In this document: positions 12,901 to 26,210 of the stretch, in pieces
How the letters are laid out: each line of letters starts with the position of its first letter
Numbering within the stretch: position 1 is the first letter of the stretch
Origin: Euglena gracilis
Lineage: Eukaryota; Euglenida; Euglenophyceae; Euglenales
Direction: 5' to 3'
NCBI GenBank assembly: GCA_039621445.1
Contig: CP154956.1
Span: 29,456,667 to 29,520,666 of the forward strand
DNA length: 64,000 nucleotides
Program-made: the position numbers and the translations under genes
The notes under the pieces: generated by a model
Told to the model about the DNA's origin: nothing
The model's input: only the letters and a program-made list of their open reading frames with translations
Database searches by the model: none

Positions 12901-15900
12901 TGTGAGGCGGTGGTGGCAGGCACCGCCTTCCGCGACCACAATGCCCCATTGCTGTTCAGAAAGCTCCCCGGCAAGTGCACCAAAGGCACCGCGGAAGTAT
13001 GGGTTCCCAAAAAAAAAAGTCCGTGTCAGGCTTCCTGTTGGTGTACCACAGGGGGGCCCGCCCTGGGACGGAGGAGAAGCCCTTCAGCAGGTTCTTCTTC
13101 CGCAGCACGCGGACCACGACGTCCGCCAGGATGGTCCCCTCGTCCGGGTGCAGGAAGCGGTTGGAGAACACCTGCGCGCAGGCGGAGGCGAAGAGCATCA
13201 GGGTGACAGCCCGGCCCTGGGGTTTGGGCCGGGGCTGTATGGGACATCCTGATCAGGCTGTTTTTTTACCAACCCCGGGGGGGAGGGGGGGGTCCGGAGT
13301 GCCTGTGAGTGCCTGCCCAGGCAGGCACTACCCCCCCCCGGGGGGGTCGGATTTCGGCCTGTGCCCAGGCACATTCCTTTGAAAATAGGCCATTTTTGGC
13401 TCCCCGGCACCTTCGGCGCCGGGTTGTGCTAGGGCACTTTTGGCCGTGTGCCCTACCCCCCCCCCCCCGGGGGCGGATTGGGAGTGCCTTGAAGTGCCTG
13501 CCCAGGCAGGCCCCCCCCCCCCCCCGGGGTGGGGTCGGCACCCGACTAAAATACAGCCTGATCCTGATGGGGGGGTTGACCTCCACCACGGTAGTTTGCA
13601 CAGAAAAGTTATGACCTAAAAATTGGCACCCTGGAAATGTGGGAAGGGGTGGTGGGGGTTTCAGGGAGTCCTGTAAAACTCTGGGCTCCGTTTTGCGTTT
13701 CCTGTCCAGCTCAAAGAGCAGAAAACGCACCCGCCTGGTGGGGCGGGGGCTGGTGTGGCAGTCAGGATGGGTAACCCAGTGCCGATGTCCTTCGCCTGGC
13801 GAGGGCAAAAGGCCACCCCGTCACTGCAAAAGATCGCGACCTGCCGCAGAACCGCACCGCCCACGGACCGCACTCCCTCGGACAAGAACGCTCGCCCACA
13901 AGTCACCCGGGGCCACCCTCCCCGGCCCACGGGACGTGCTCCTCGCCATCCGGTGTGCCCTTCAGCGCGGTGCCCCGCCCGGCCTCAGGCCCTCTCCGGG
14001 GCCGGGCTGGCCATGTCCACGGCGGGGTTGCCGTTGACGGAGGTCATCCCTGGCAGCCCCGTCACCCCGAGGTAGGCGTCGCCGATTGTCTTCACCTTGT
14101 ACACGTGGTAGTAGTCCCCGATGGCGTCGGCAGCGCGGGGCGTCAGAGGCAGCACAGCCCCTTCCCCGCCCCCCACAACGACCACCGTGAACAACGTTCA
14201 CAAGACAGGGAAGTGGGCCGGTTTTTCCAGGGTTTACTGCGAATATTGCTGTTCTGCGGGAAATGGGGGTTGATTTTACAGATGCCTCACGCTCTCTGAC
14301 TCCAAATCTGGAAACGCTTGTGAAAACGGCGGTTCCACAAAACGATGGGCGAGAGGACACAAGAGCCAAAATGCAAATGGTGAGATGTGATGGTGTGATG
14401 TTCACCACCCGCCAGCAACCCATAATGCAAAGCTGGATGCTGAAATAAATTGCACCTTCTGCATTCCATTCACATTTCCGCTGGCCTGACCGACCACTGA
14501 CTGACTTTCATTGCAGACATTTCGGAATATCACTCCAGTGAGCTAATTCTGACAAAGTCATGGCCGGAATACTTATTTTGGCGAGTGTATCTTCCATTCA
14601 AATCCCCCCTACATTTTTTAACTAAACACCTGACAGGGAGTGTCCCAAATGGTGTCCCGTGTTTGCAGCCCCATTTGGGGTGGGGGGAGGGGGATGCTGA
14701 CGAGCATCCTCGAATGTGGTTTGAGGTCGTTGGAGGATGCTCGCAAACATTCTCTTCCATGGGACAATGAAGGAAAAGATAATAAAATTCCTTGCATGCA
14801 ACTCCTCTTTTGTTCTGTCCTTTTTTCAAGTCCTTTCACATGCAATGTTTGCAGAGCATTAAATATAAAATCTGTTGCTTAATGTGTGGCCTGTGTGCAT
14901 CTCACTTTTCTGTGTGAAAGAACTTGTGCAAGTCCTTTTGCACGCAGGCCCAAATATAACAACATTCTGAATCTCAGTCTTGCGAAACCTGCATTCATGA
15001 ACGTAAGAGGATGCTCGCGAGCATCCTCGAATGTTGTTTGAGGTCGTTCGAAGATGCTCAAGAATCCTGGAACGTCACTTGATTGAGGTCAGTTGAGGAT
15101 GATTTCTAAGCTCCCCCAGGGGGGAGGGCTTTAAAAAAGCTGGAGGATGCTCGAGGTCGAACGTTCAAGATCCACCATCCTGCTATGGTCACCTGGGGGG
15201 GGGGATTTGAAAGACGCCACCGCGGCCCATCACCCCGAACGTGTAGCCCATAAACCGGATCAGCTCTTCCGGTGTCATGGGGTGGGCCCCTGCGTGTCAC
15301 AACGCAACACAGGTGGGACATATGAGCCACACGACGAGCAACGAGAGGGGAACGTCATGTCAGTGACCTGCAGCTGAGGATCCCACTCGCCCAAGGCCGA
15401 CCCTCAAGATAAGGGTCGAAGCTGCATCTGATTGAGCCGTGTAGGTCCCCATCGGATGGGTTTGCAATTGCGGCTGGGGTGGTGGGGGAGGGGAAGGCCC
15501 TGGCTTTCTTTGCAGTTTGCAGAAACTGCATCTCCCGCCACATACACAGAATCAATACATTTCAGAACCTGGCAGGTGAAGGCTCAGTTCTCAGAGAGGT
15601 TGGAATCGAAAGAACGTCAGCTCCTGAACCCAAGGGGTAAATGAACAGAAACCTAAAACATCCAGTTTCAGCGGAGGTTGGCGCCATGGAACGAGACTTC
15701 TGCTGTTGTTGTTTGGCTTGACGTTCAACGCCACTGGGACACGTCAATGGCCTCCAGAGACCACCCAACCTCTATGGGCTCGGGGGGGGGGGGGGGCTGT
15801 TGAGTCCAGGGCAAAGAGCAGGGGCCCAAGCACGGTGTTGGAGGTGGTGGTGAACTCGAAGATGTCGGAGAAGAACACGGTCTTAGGCGGCCGACCTCGC

Positions 15901-18900
15901 ACTTAACACAGGGTTGGCTTGTTCCGTTGCGCTAGAGCGCAACGGAGCGCTCTTTTGAAAGTCCCAATAAGTGGCACCCAGATCTAATCAGGATGAGGCT
16001 GGTGCCCCAGAACCGCAGGGTCCACAAACACTTTGAAAGCTAAATATGCTAAGGAGCAGGTGTCCCCACAGCATAAAGCGCACATGTGCCTGGTATGTGT
16101 GTTTGGGAACCTTTCAACGGTTGCCCATTTTACTGGTGAACCGAACGGCATCCACATCCTTAGGCTTTACACCAAGAATCGCCTCACGGCCAAGCATTGT
16201 GAGAGCGTTTGGGGGGACCGGGAACTGAGTGCGCCCGATCCCCCCACCAAAATGCCCCCCAATAACTTGGCCTTGAGCCCATCTCTCCTTTTCCAGGACC
16301 AGCAGGTTTCGCAGACACAATCGGTTTCTGTCAACAATTCTCAAAGCAATATTCGACCCAAAAACACGTCCTGAAAAAATCGAGGACAGCCTTTTCACAA
16401 TTAGGGCGTCATTTTGGGGGGTCAAAAAAAACGCCCTGATAATTGTGGACAGGCTGTCCACAATATCAGGGCATGAGAACAGAACTTTCAACAACAAAAA
16501 AAAACGCCCCAAATCCTGCATACAGGTTTTACCCCCGATTTTAGAAAGAAAAGTGCCCTTCACCCCTGGTCCTTCTGAAGAAAAAAATGCAATCAAAAAA
16601 CGCAGGACCTTGTCTACAAATGTATATATTTTTGCCTGCATGAGTTGCAGGCAAATACATCCGGTTTGTTGCATTAAACATATCTGCGTTCACTGGGAAA
16701 ATATGGTGCAATACCCTGATACGCTTTCCCTCTCAGATATGCTGTTCAAACACCTGCACTTCGTAGACATTCGGTTTCCACTCTCCTCCTGTCTCAGAAG
16801 TTCGCACCGTTAAAATCCCCAAAAGGATGAAATTTATTTGGGTCCACTTGCGCAATTGCGAAAAGGAACCTTTTCAATAATTTCTTTTGCGCAATTCCCA
16901 CACTGGACCACTCCGGGAAACAACAATGCTCATAGGGAGGAGATGACACACTTTCAAAAAAAAATCAATTCTCTGGTTTCAAACAGGATGGCATTGGAGG
17001 CGGTTGGTTGGTGTTGATTGGTGGTTCCTGTGCGCAATTGCGCAAAGGAACAAACAATGCTTCCTTGCGGAAAGGAACAAACGATGTTCGTTTGTGATGA
17101 CGATTTGTTTGTCACAGAGTCTGAACATGAGTGGGATGATGTGGACAACCTGCCACCCAGCTCAACTGGCAACCGGTGGAAGTCTTCCTGTATTCTTTAT
17201 CTCTTCATCTCCCAGAGCTTTCAGAGTTCTCAACAAATCCATTTCACCCTGGAAAACACGCTCCTTTCGAAACTGACGTCAAAAACCTCCTCGCGGTGGT
17301 GCAAAAAAATCAAAAGGCAAATAAAACTGGACCTGCCACCCGGCCTCCAGAGCACTCCAGAGGCGGACAGCACCAAGGGTTTTTGTGTGTTTTTGTACCC
17401 CCCCCCCTATGTCCAACGACCGGTAACCTCTGTCCTCTGACCGGGGGGGGGGGGGGGTCGTTGGACACACGGTCGGGAAAAAATGTTTGCCGAAACCCCC
17501 CAAACAGGTCAAAATTTTCCTTCCGGCGCTTCGCGCCCCCCATTTCCAGCCTGTCAACAAATATTTACTTAAATAGCACCCAAAACTGACAAAAAATGAC
17601 GGGGTAGAGGAGAAGGGCGGAAGAAAAGCCTTTCAGGGCTGGCAAACCTCCGGTTTTCACACCTGCAAAAAAACATCAAACCTCCGAAAAGATGTCCTCT
17701 GACCAGGGGGTAGGTCGTTGGACATAGGGGGGTCGTTGGACATAGGGGGGGGGGGGGTACAGTCTGATGTTTTTCTTCCTGGGGGTCAAACTGGGGGGGG
17801 GGACCTCCAGACACATGGTATTTTGGTGGTGGTGTCGGGATTTGTCGGGTTTTGTCGGGTTTTGTTGGGGTTTGTCGGGATTTGAACACTGGAGAATGGG
17901 TTGCCGGCCAAATGATTTTGGGAGAATTTGATCTGAGGCAAATGACGACATTTGGCCACTTTTGCCACTTTTGGCCAGATTTGTCACTTTTTGCACACTT
18001 TTAGCCTTTTTTTTTGCCCACGATTTTTGCCTGTTATTTATTTATTACTATTTGCCCATTTTTTTGCCCACTATTGGCCAAACTCAGGTTATTTTGGCCT
18101 TTCTTTCTGCTGCTTTGACTGCTCTTGGCCACGTTTGGCCACTTTTGCCCACTTTGGCCCTTTTTTTTGCTGCTTTTAGGCCACTTTTGTCGACATTGTT
18201 TCCCATTTTTCCCCAATTTTGGCCATTTTGGGCTGCTTTTGGCCAATTTCCCACGTTTGCCATCTTTAAGCGATTTTCGCCACTTTTTGCTGCTTTTAAC
18301 TGCTTTTGGCCACTTTTGCCCACCTGTCGGCCACTTTTTCAAAACAACCTCTGGAGCGGAGGGGGAAAAAGCTTAAACAAAGACAGCAAGGAAGAATAAC
18401 AACCAATCTTAACATTCCTTTTGGGCAAGACAGTCCTTTTATCCATTCTAAAAATCGCACTGTTGTCGGGATTTGTCGCGATTCGTCGGGATTTGCCGGG
18501 ATTTGTCAGGAATTGTTGGAACCCACACCTCCAGAGGGCAAAAAAGTGTTTTTGGGATTTGTTTGAGATCTGTCGAAATTTGTCAGGATTTGTCGCTGGA
18601 GGTGTTTGCTTCCCAACTCGAGGGCATGTTTCGGAGGGTCAAAAACTCCAAATTTTGGCCTTTCCCCCGGGTGTCACCCCAGAACATGGTGACAATCCAC
18701 ACACAGAGGGCTGGCGTGCAACCAGCAGTTCAAAAACTTGGACCCTGACCCCCCAAAATAACACTCATGTTCCTGTGCAAAAATGCCCAACAGAACATGA
18801 AAAGGCTTAAGTCGAGGTCAGCCGCCTAACATGGTGGCGGCAGGCACGTCGTACACGATGTGGGTCTCCCCCGTCAACATCCGCTGTGCCACCTCCGCGG

Positions 18901-21900
18901 AGGGAGGGGCCGGCCCAGGGGGGGCGGGACAAACAACACAACGAAGGGAACAATGGCAATGAGCCCTCAAATGGCTCATGGCTCATGAAGAACAAATAAA
19001 CCTCCCCAAAATAATAAACCCCCCGGTTTATTATTTGGGAATTCGAAATCGGGGTCCAGGGGGGGTTTATTATTGGGGGGGTTTATTATTTGGGCAAAAT
19101 TTTTGAAGTCAAAAATGACCCAAACCCCCCACAGGCTCCAATGGTCACTTTTTTGGCGTCTTTGGGCATTTTTGAGAAATGGGTGCTTTTTTGGCATATT
19201 TTCTGCACCAATTTCCTCCATTTTTGTGACTTCTTTGCAACATTTCTGCTGCTTTTTCCCTCTTTTTTCCCTATGCCTTCACAGCTGCCAGAGAGGGGGA
19301 GGGGTTAATATTTGGGCGGCTGAAGTCGATCCTCAGGGGGGGGGGGGTATCATTTGGGGAGGATTCATTATTTGGGGGTCATTATTTGGGGGGGGGGTAC
19401 CAAAAAGCAAAAAAAAATCCCAAAATCGAAAACCGAAAAAACAGTTGCAGTTTTTCCTCACCCCTGCCTTTGAAAGCATGTGAAGGAAACGCACATGGAC
19501 CCTTAAAAAAAAAAACAACCGAAAGAAGGCAAAAAAAAACGTAAGTTGCATGCAAATTTCTTCCAGAGCTCCCCCCCCCCCCGAGATGCGCAGTTCTTCT
19601 GCTGGAAAAGACTTGCAAAGTTTTCACCTTCTGCGGGGAAAATTTTTCACATGCAACTGTATGTATTCTGATGCATTTTTATTAGACTTTGGCAAAATCT
19701 TGAATCAAAATTATGCAATTCCAAAAACTCCAAAAATAAAAAAAATGTTTGTTTGTTTGTTTGTTTGTTTGTTTGTTTGTTTGTTTGTTTGAAAGTTTGG
19801 TTTCGGGGGAAATCGGGTCAAACTGCGGATTTTTGTGGATTTTTGTGTTTTCTTTTCCTGGTTCTATTCCAATTTTTGCTGGGAATTTTTTTCAATTTGA
19901 AAAAAATGCATTTTTGTCAAAAATCGAAAAACACAACAAGCCGTGTTTGGTTTCCCCCCCTCTTGCTGAAATAAGAAGCAGACGAATGTGCAAAAAGCAT
20001 GAGTTTGCACAAAAATACTTGTCACAGCCACCCCCGGTGTGCAGCTTCATTCAGCATCATTCATCCCATTCATTCTGCATCATTCAGAAATAAAAAGATA
20101 GTCAAAAAAAATGTTTTTGACGTAGAAAAAAACTCGGCAAAAATCAAATTAAAATTGCAAGGTAAAATATCTAACTTGTATCACTCCACAAAAAAACTTA
20201 TTGCAGAGCAATAATTGCTCATTTGTCCAAATTTGTGTCTCCCTGCACAACGCTCTATGTTGCCAAATTCACAAAACTTTCTTTGTGTTCCTGCCTTCAT
20301 GTGCTCAGCCTCTTCGAATTTGTGTGCTGTTGCACACGATGAACATTGGGTTGGGGAGGAAATGCGAAAAAACTAGATTTTCATCACATCAAACCATGAA
20401 GGGAATATACTTAAAAACTTTTTTACTACTTTTTTTCATAATTCAACCATTTCCAATGCGTAATTGCAAAAGCACCTTGCACTCCCATGTCTGGTCAACG
20501 CAGGATGAAAATTGTGGTGCTTTGAGCCACCCTTTGGCCGGCAAACAAAGCCCACAGAGGAAGACGTTTATTGAAAAGTGACAAAGGGCTTATGGGGTTC
20601 ACGCCTGCACAAAGTGACCGCCCACAGAGTGCTTAGAACTGTTTCCGTACCATAATGCCTGAAAGCGAAACGGCCTCCTGGACAACACGCGCCACACTTG
20701 GCCAGCCCCTCTCCGGGGTACATCGCCTCAATCACCCCACGGAAGGCCTGCTTCTCCCACTCAAGCCCCAACCCCTCGGCTCCAGATCACTTCCACTCCC
20801 ATACCTCTCTGGGCTTCGATCCCCCCCTCCCCAGCAGCTTGGCTCCATTCAAGGGATTGGCTTGGCCTTCCGTGCGGGGGGGGGGGCTATAGTACCACCC
20901 ACCCCAAAACCTGACCCCCGTGTGTGGGTCGAAAGTACCCCCCCCCTGCCTGCCCATTGCATCCATCCGGGGGGGGGGGGGCAGACTTCCTCAAACAGCC
21001 CGGGGGGCAAGGTGTGCAGACAGCCAGGCATTGTGGGAGTTCGGATCAGTTGGGGTTTGGCCCCGCTCGATGGCCTGCTTGCCCTCCTCCCACGCCCGGT
21101 CCATGGACCGCAGCAGGACGTTGGCCAGCAGGGCCAGCACCGCCATGCTGACGATAACCGCCGAGACGGGGGCGGGGGAGGCAGGGCGACCGTGCCCCCC
21201 CCCACCGCTTGTTCCCCAAATGGATGACCACAGACGCAAAATATCCGGGCATCCAATGTACGCGAACCGCTTCTGTGCGGCCGGAAATCGAGTCCTTGGT
21301 GTGGAATGGGAGGTTTGGTCAGGTCCCCAGAGCCTGGCGGTGCTGTGGCCTTTGCAGGCCTGGTGCAGAGGCCCCACTCCCCACTGCACCTTCCGGTTGA
21401 AGGTGGGCAGCTGCCGAGACTCACCCCCCAAAAAACGCAAAATGCGGGACTCGCATACGGACGCCAACCTCCGTGGAAAATGCCATGCCTGAGAACCAGT
21501 CAGGGTCCCACGCAGAAAAACTCCAGGTTCCGCTGGATGATCCAAACCCAGCTCCACCCAGGCAGAGGCACCGCACAGAATGCCGGTCAAGCGGAAGCTG
21601 TCGGACTGGGCCTCGGACTTATCGATTGCCTTCGACAGTGGCGCTTGGGTGCGGGTTGGAGGAAAGCGCCCGTTGAGATGCAGGGTGTGCATACGGGTAG
21701 GAGGACCAGAAATGGTCCTCGCAACAGTGGATTCATTCATGCCTGCCGCGCTCTGTGCCGGGCCAAAATCGGTCACATTGATTGTGCCCCTGTTCCGGCA
21801 CCGGGGGGAGACACACTACCATCAGAACAAGGATCTCCCAAACCAGAAGGAAAAAAGAGAGAGCGTGTGCGTTATCTTTGGCTGGGAAATTGAGACCAAA

Positions 21901-22248
21901 CGCAACGTGCAAAGGTTCAAGTTCTTATGCTTCTGCGGCCCACCGGAATATGAAGCGGCCAGTCGGGCTTCATCGCGATGCCAAGGTCCAGGTTTGGGAG
22001 GTACGTGAAGGCGGCATACACGTCCACCCAGCGGTAGTCCACCGTGGCGATCCAGCCCGTCTCGTGGTTGACGGCGTGGAGGATGGCGTTGCTCGGACCC
22101 ATGGCTGAGTAGGTGGGTAACTCTCCCCCCGCCTGCTGCACCATCTGGGGGCACCTCCAGACATCAGGTAGGTTATTGTGAGGTTTTATGCGAGGCACTG
22201 CTTTGGTGCGGATTTCTTGCAATCATGGACCCTGGCAACCTCAACGCG

Positions 22249-22339
<91 letters not shown>

Positions 22340-25300
22340 GGAGGCAGGCGGACCGAGGCACCTTGGAGGAAACAACCATCTCAGCCCTGGCCGGTCCAGT
22401 GCACACCTGGTTGGGGCATTGGGAGGCCAACTTCCGGTTGCCAAAACGGATGGCACAGGTGTCCTGTTGGAGCGACTGGAGGGAGCAGGGGGTCAGACCC
22501 ATGCGTTCACAACAGTTCACAAAAGTTCATGCATACCCCATGCATTCACAACAGCATGAAGACAGCTGCTGTCATGGGTTTGACTTCGTGGCCTTTTTGG
22601 GAAACGCGCATTGATTCCTTCCCAAGCTGAAGTTCAGCCGACAACCTGTTGTGTGGCTTATTGTTCTGTTGATACGTGTCACCCATTTTTTGACGACCTG
22701 TCTGAGGACAGTTTCGGGGAAATGTAATGATTTTATTTATTTTGTTAACTTCACACCCTGCCTTAAGAATCCGGTGGCCAAGGGGGCAGCCGGCCGACGT
22801 CGTTCCGGTTTTGGGCGACCGCCACGCCAGCCTTCTTCCGCCCGATCACGACTTCCGTCGAGGACGAGGCGTAGCGAACGAAGGTCTGGTACGTGGCGAT
22901 GGTTATCGCCATGTCCGTCCCCTCCGATGGGGCCTGGGCCACAGTCTTGGCCTACTTGGCTGAGGTGGGGGGGAGGGCTTTCACTACTCATGTGTGGGCT
23001 GACTTGAAAGGTTCTCTGGCGCCAACCGAAAATCCTTCCGGCGGTAATACCTATGGGATTTTTGCGACTCTGTGTGGTGATAATTGTGCATAAACTGGGA
23101 AGCTTCGCAATATTTTTCTTGTTGAGAATATTGAATGATTGAAACACCCAAGAATTTCTCTGGGGTTACATCAATTTCACCAAATTTTGGGCATTCCATT
23201 CTGACCCTCCCCTGAAACTGTCACCGGACAGGTGAGCCAGTGCTGGGACCCTGACAACCCCCTTGCCTGACAAGTCAGACGGAACCTTAAACTGTGACGG
23301 TTCCTTGTGCTCTCCTGGGGGTGGTTCTGTCTTTTGAGCCGGATAAAAAGCCACACACCCAAGAAAAACGAAAAATTGACTTTGATTTTGATTGATTGAT
23401 TGATTGAATTGCCCGCGGTGGAAACGGGGGCCCGGGGCATGATCTGGGAGTCCCGGATGGTGATGGCGACGGCGGCCTTCATGGCGGGCACGCAGAAGTA
23501 CCCGGCGATGACCATCTGGGAGCCATAGTCCAGGGCGTGGTCTGTGCCGGAGACGCAGTCGGTCAGCGCCCGCTGGAGGTACGTGGAGGTGCCGGGCAGC
23601 GTTCGGGCCCCAGGGCTGCACGGAGGGAGGGAGGGGGAGGGGAGTGGTAGAATGGGGGTCGGGGGCCGGGAGGGGCCTCCGGGTAACGCCGCCGGGGGGG
23701 GGGGGGATTAGTGCAACGAAGGGGGGATTCCATAAGCATCTGGGGGCTGAGGGGTTGTGAGGATGACTTCCCCTAGGAACGTTTTCGCCCCCGGGGGGTC
23801 CAGCTCAGAGGCTGGTAAATTCGGGCTGGCTGGGAAAAGGCTGCTGACTGACCCACCCCCCATAGGGGTAGTTGGTTGGAACTGGGGTCGAGCCAGGTTA
23901 CAAAAAAATTGAGACTCCAAAAAATGTGCAAAAAAATATTTCTTTTACCTGCACCTGACCTCCCCCCCCCCTGTTCGATGACCACTTGACGCCCCATTTA
24001 TAAACCTCCCTTCCCGGGGCTTCTAGGATAACGTTTGGTTGGTCGGCCGATGGGGGGGTCATGGGGGGGATCTGAGTCAAGGAATTGTTGATGAAACAGT
24101 GAAAATCCAAACCCCCCAAGTGACCCCAAAACCCGTTCCATTTGACAATTTTTGGCGAAAATTGGAAAAAAATGACATTTTTGATCATGGTCGGTCACAT
24201 GAAAATTGAAAAAAAATTAGTTTTTGTTTGTTTGGCGGCCGAAAAAAATCGTCCCTGGCGTCCTTCGTTTTTCTTCCCTGGGTTATAAGTCAAAGTTTGG
24301 TTGGTCGGTCCGAGGGGGGGGGGGGTGCAAGTTTGGGGGGGTCGTAAAAACCCCCAAACATTTTTTGCCATGGGACCAACCTGCCCCCCCCCCCCCGTCT
24401 AACGACCACCATCCCTGATCGGAGACCAACATTGGCTGCTTTAGCGACCCCCCCCCCAATTACTTAGAATAAGGCCGAAGCCCCCAAGTCGGTGACCATT
24501 TAGCCCGCCCCCCCCCCCAAAGGCCGAAGTCCACCCCGGGGGGGGATAATATTTGGCAACATTTTTTGTATTTTGGGATGTCAAACGTTGACCGCAAAAT
24601 GTGTTGTATCTAATTGAAAAGCATCAAAATACATGGTAGGTGCAATTTTGGTCTCAGAATGTGCAATTTTGTATTTTCCCTTCCATTTGCGAACATGTAG
24701 AAATCACATGAAATTTGCACAAAAATATGGTTCAAGCAGTAGGGAAACTCATTTTTTTCTGTGGCGGTCAGTGAAGGAATGTAGGGGGGATTATTGGGCG
24801 GCCGAAGTTGGGTTCGCTGGTTTTTTTTTGCCAATTTTGGCATTTTGACAATTTTGGCCATTTTTTTTTGGCCAACGGATTGAACCAAAATCGAACAACA
24901 AATGATCGCATCTGACTGGGGGTGGTCGGGTGAAAACACATCAGGCAGCACCAAGGACAGCCTGGGACATGGCGCGGGCGGCCCTGCCCCACAGGTGCTG
25001 CCGCACGCCGACTTGTACCGGAAAGTGGTCCAGTACTTCATTCCGCAGGCACCGCGCCGCCCACACAACCGCGCACCCCAGACAAAGCATCTCTTTAAAC
25101 GAAGCCCAGACAGGCTGCCAGTCGCCGCAATTTAAAGGCGGGTCAAACGCATTGCCCTGGGGGGAGGGGAGTCCAACTCAGAGGCCGTAAAATTGGGCTG
25201 GCTGGGAAAAGGCTGCAAAAGATCTGTCACTGCCGCCCACCCACCCCTTCAGGTGGCTGGACAGGAATGGAAATTCACTTCAGGGGCAGGGAGGTTCGGG

Positions 25301-26171
25301 CCCTAAAAAGGCCACTGGCTCGCCCACCCCCAGGAAGTGGGGACCAGGAATTTGGGCGGGCTAGCTAACACATGGGGGTGGGGGGTTGAGTCGAACAACA
25401 TGAAATCATCGAAATTTGGGGAATGTAAGCAAAAAAGAAGCATGGCTTTTTCGCCTCCCCATCATTTGTCTATCATCAGTATGAGCCATCTTTTGGTTTG
25501 ATGTCTATTGCAGGCGTCGCTTAAGCGGCTGACAGCTTAAGCAGGAACATATGTATTTACAGACCATGTGGGACTGTGTGACCTGGCTGAGCCACAGCCC
25601 CCCCCCCGGCCCTAATTTGTATCGAAGACAAGGATTTCAGGCAGGGCAACGCCGTGGGGGTTGGTGGACACGTTGGCCCCCGCCTTGGGGGTGGTCACCA
25701 ACTGCAGTTCCTCCGTCCCGGCCAGCTTGGAGTTGACGTCGTTGAGGGAGTTGCCCAGGCTGAGGTAGAGGGCGGGCGCAGGGGCGGGGCCACCCATCAG
25801 TCGGGCGAACGCTCACCGCCGACCGCGGAGTGTCTTGAGTGGCCTGAGAAAAAGCGAGCGCCTGAGGTGGGGCCGACCCAACTGAATCCGCTGGAAATCA
25901 AGCTGGCTGTCGGGCGGCGCGGGACAAGGGACCCTGGGAGGGAAGGGAAGGCAGGGTGTCAGCCGGGGGCTGCGGCAACCCCCTGGTCGTCCAGGAACTC
26001 CTCCTGGGCGATCTTGAACTCGAGGCCCAGCCCGGAGTTGGGCAGGGGCCGGTAGGCGATGAGAACGGCCTCCCTGTTGAGGTCCGTGGTGGTGCCTTGC
26101 CAGGTGCTGTTGGTACCGGGGGGCAGCAGGTGGGGTATCCCAGTGCAAAGGCGACTGCCAGATTGCATTTT

Positions 26172-26210
<39 letters not shown>

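Noticed and set aside
16114-16674. 186-codon minus-strand open frame inside a cyclase intron, partly natural-looking ([20 protein letters not shown]).
   Set aside because: A frame of this length is expected by chance in a window this size. There are no motifs, no splice or trans-splice signals, and it overlaps inverted-repeat DNA.
18898-21058. Direct join of the second TM exon (21.06 kb) to the 18.9-kb exon via GGGGCC/GGCCCC pairing.
   Set aside because: It is in frame by chance. The 46-nt exon at 20,715-20,760 fits the cyclase linker better and has a 12-bp stem with the same acceptor. This shows that short pairings alone are not sufficient evidence.
22200-22630. Long Thr/His and Cys/Val open frames.
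   Set aside because: They are translations of the (CA)n microsatellite. The same applies to frames at 47.4-48.4, 60.3-60.7 and 61.7-62.4 kb.
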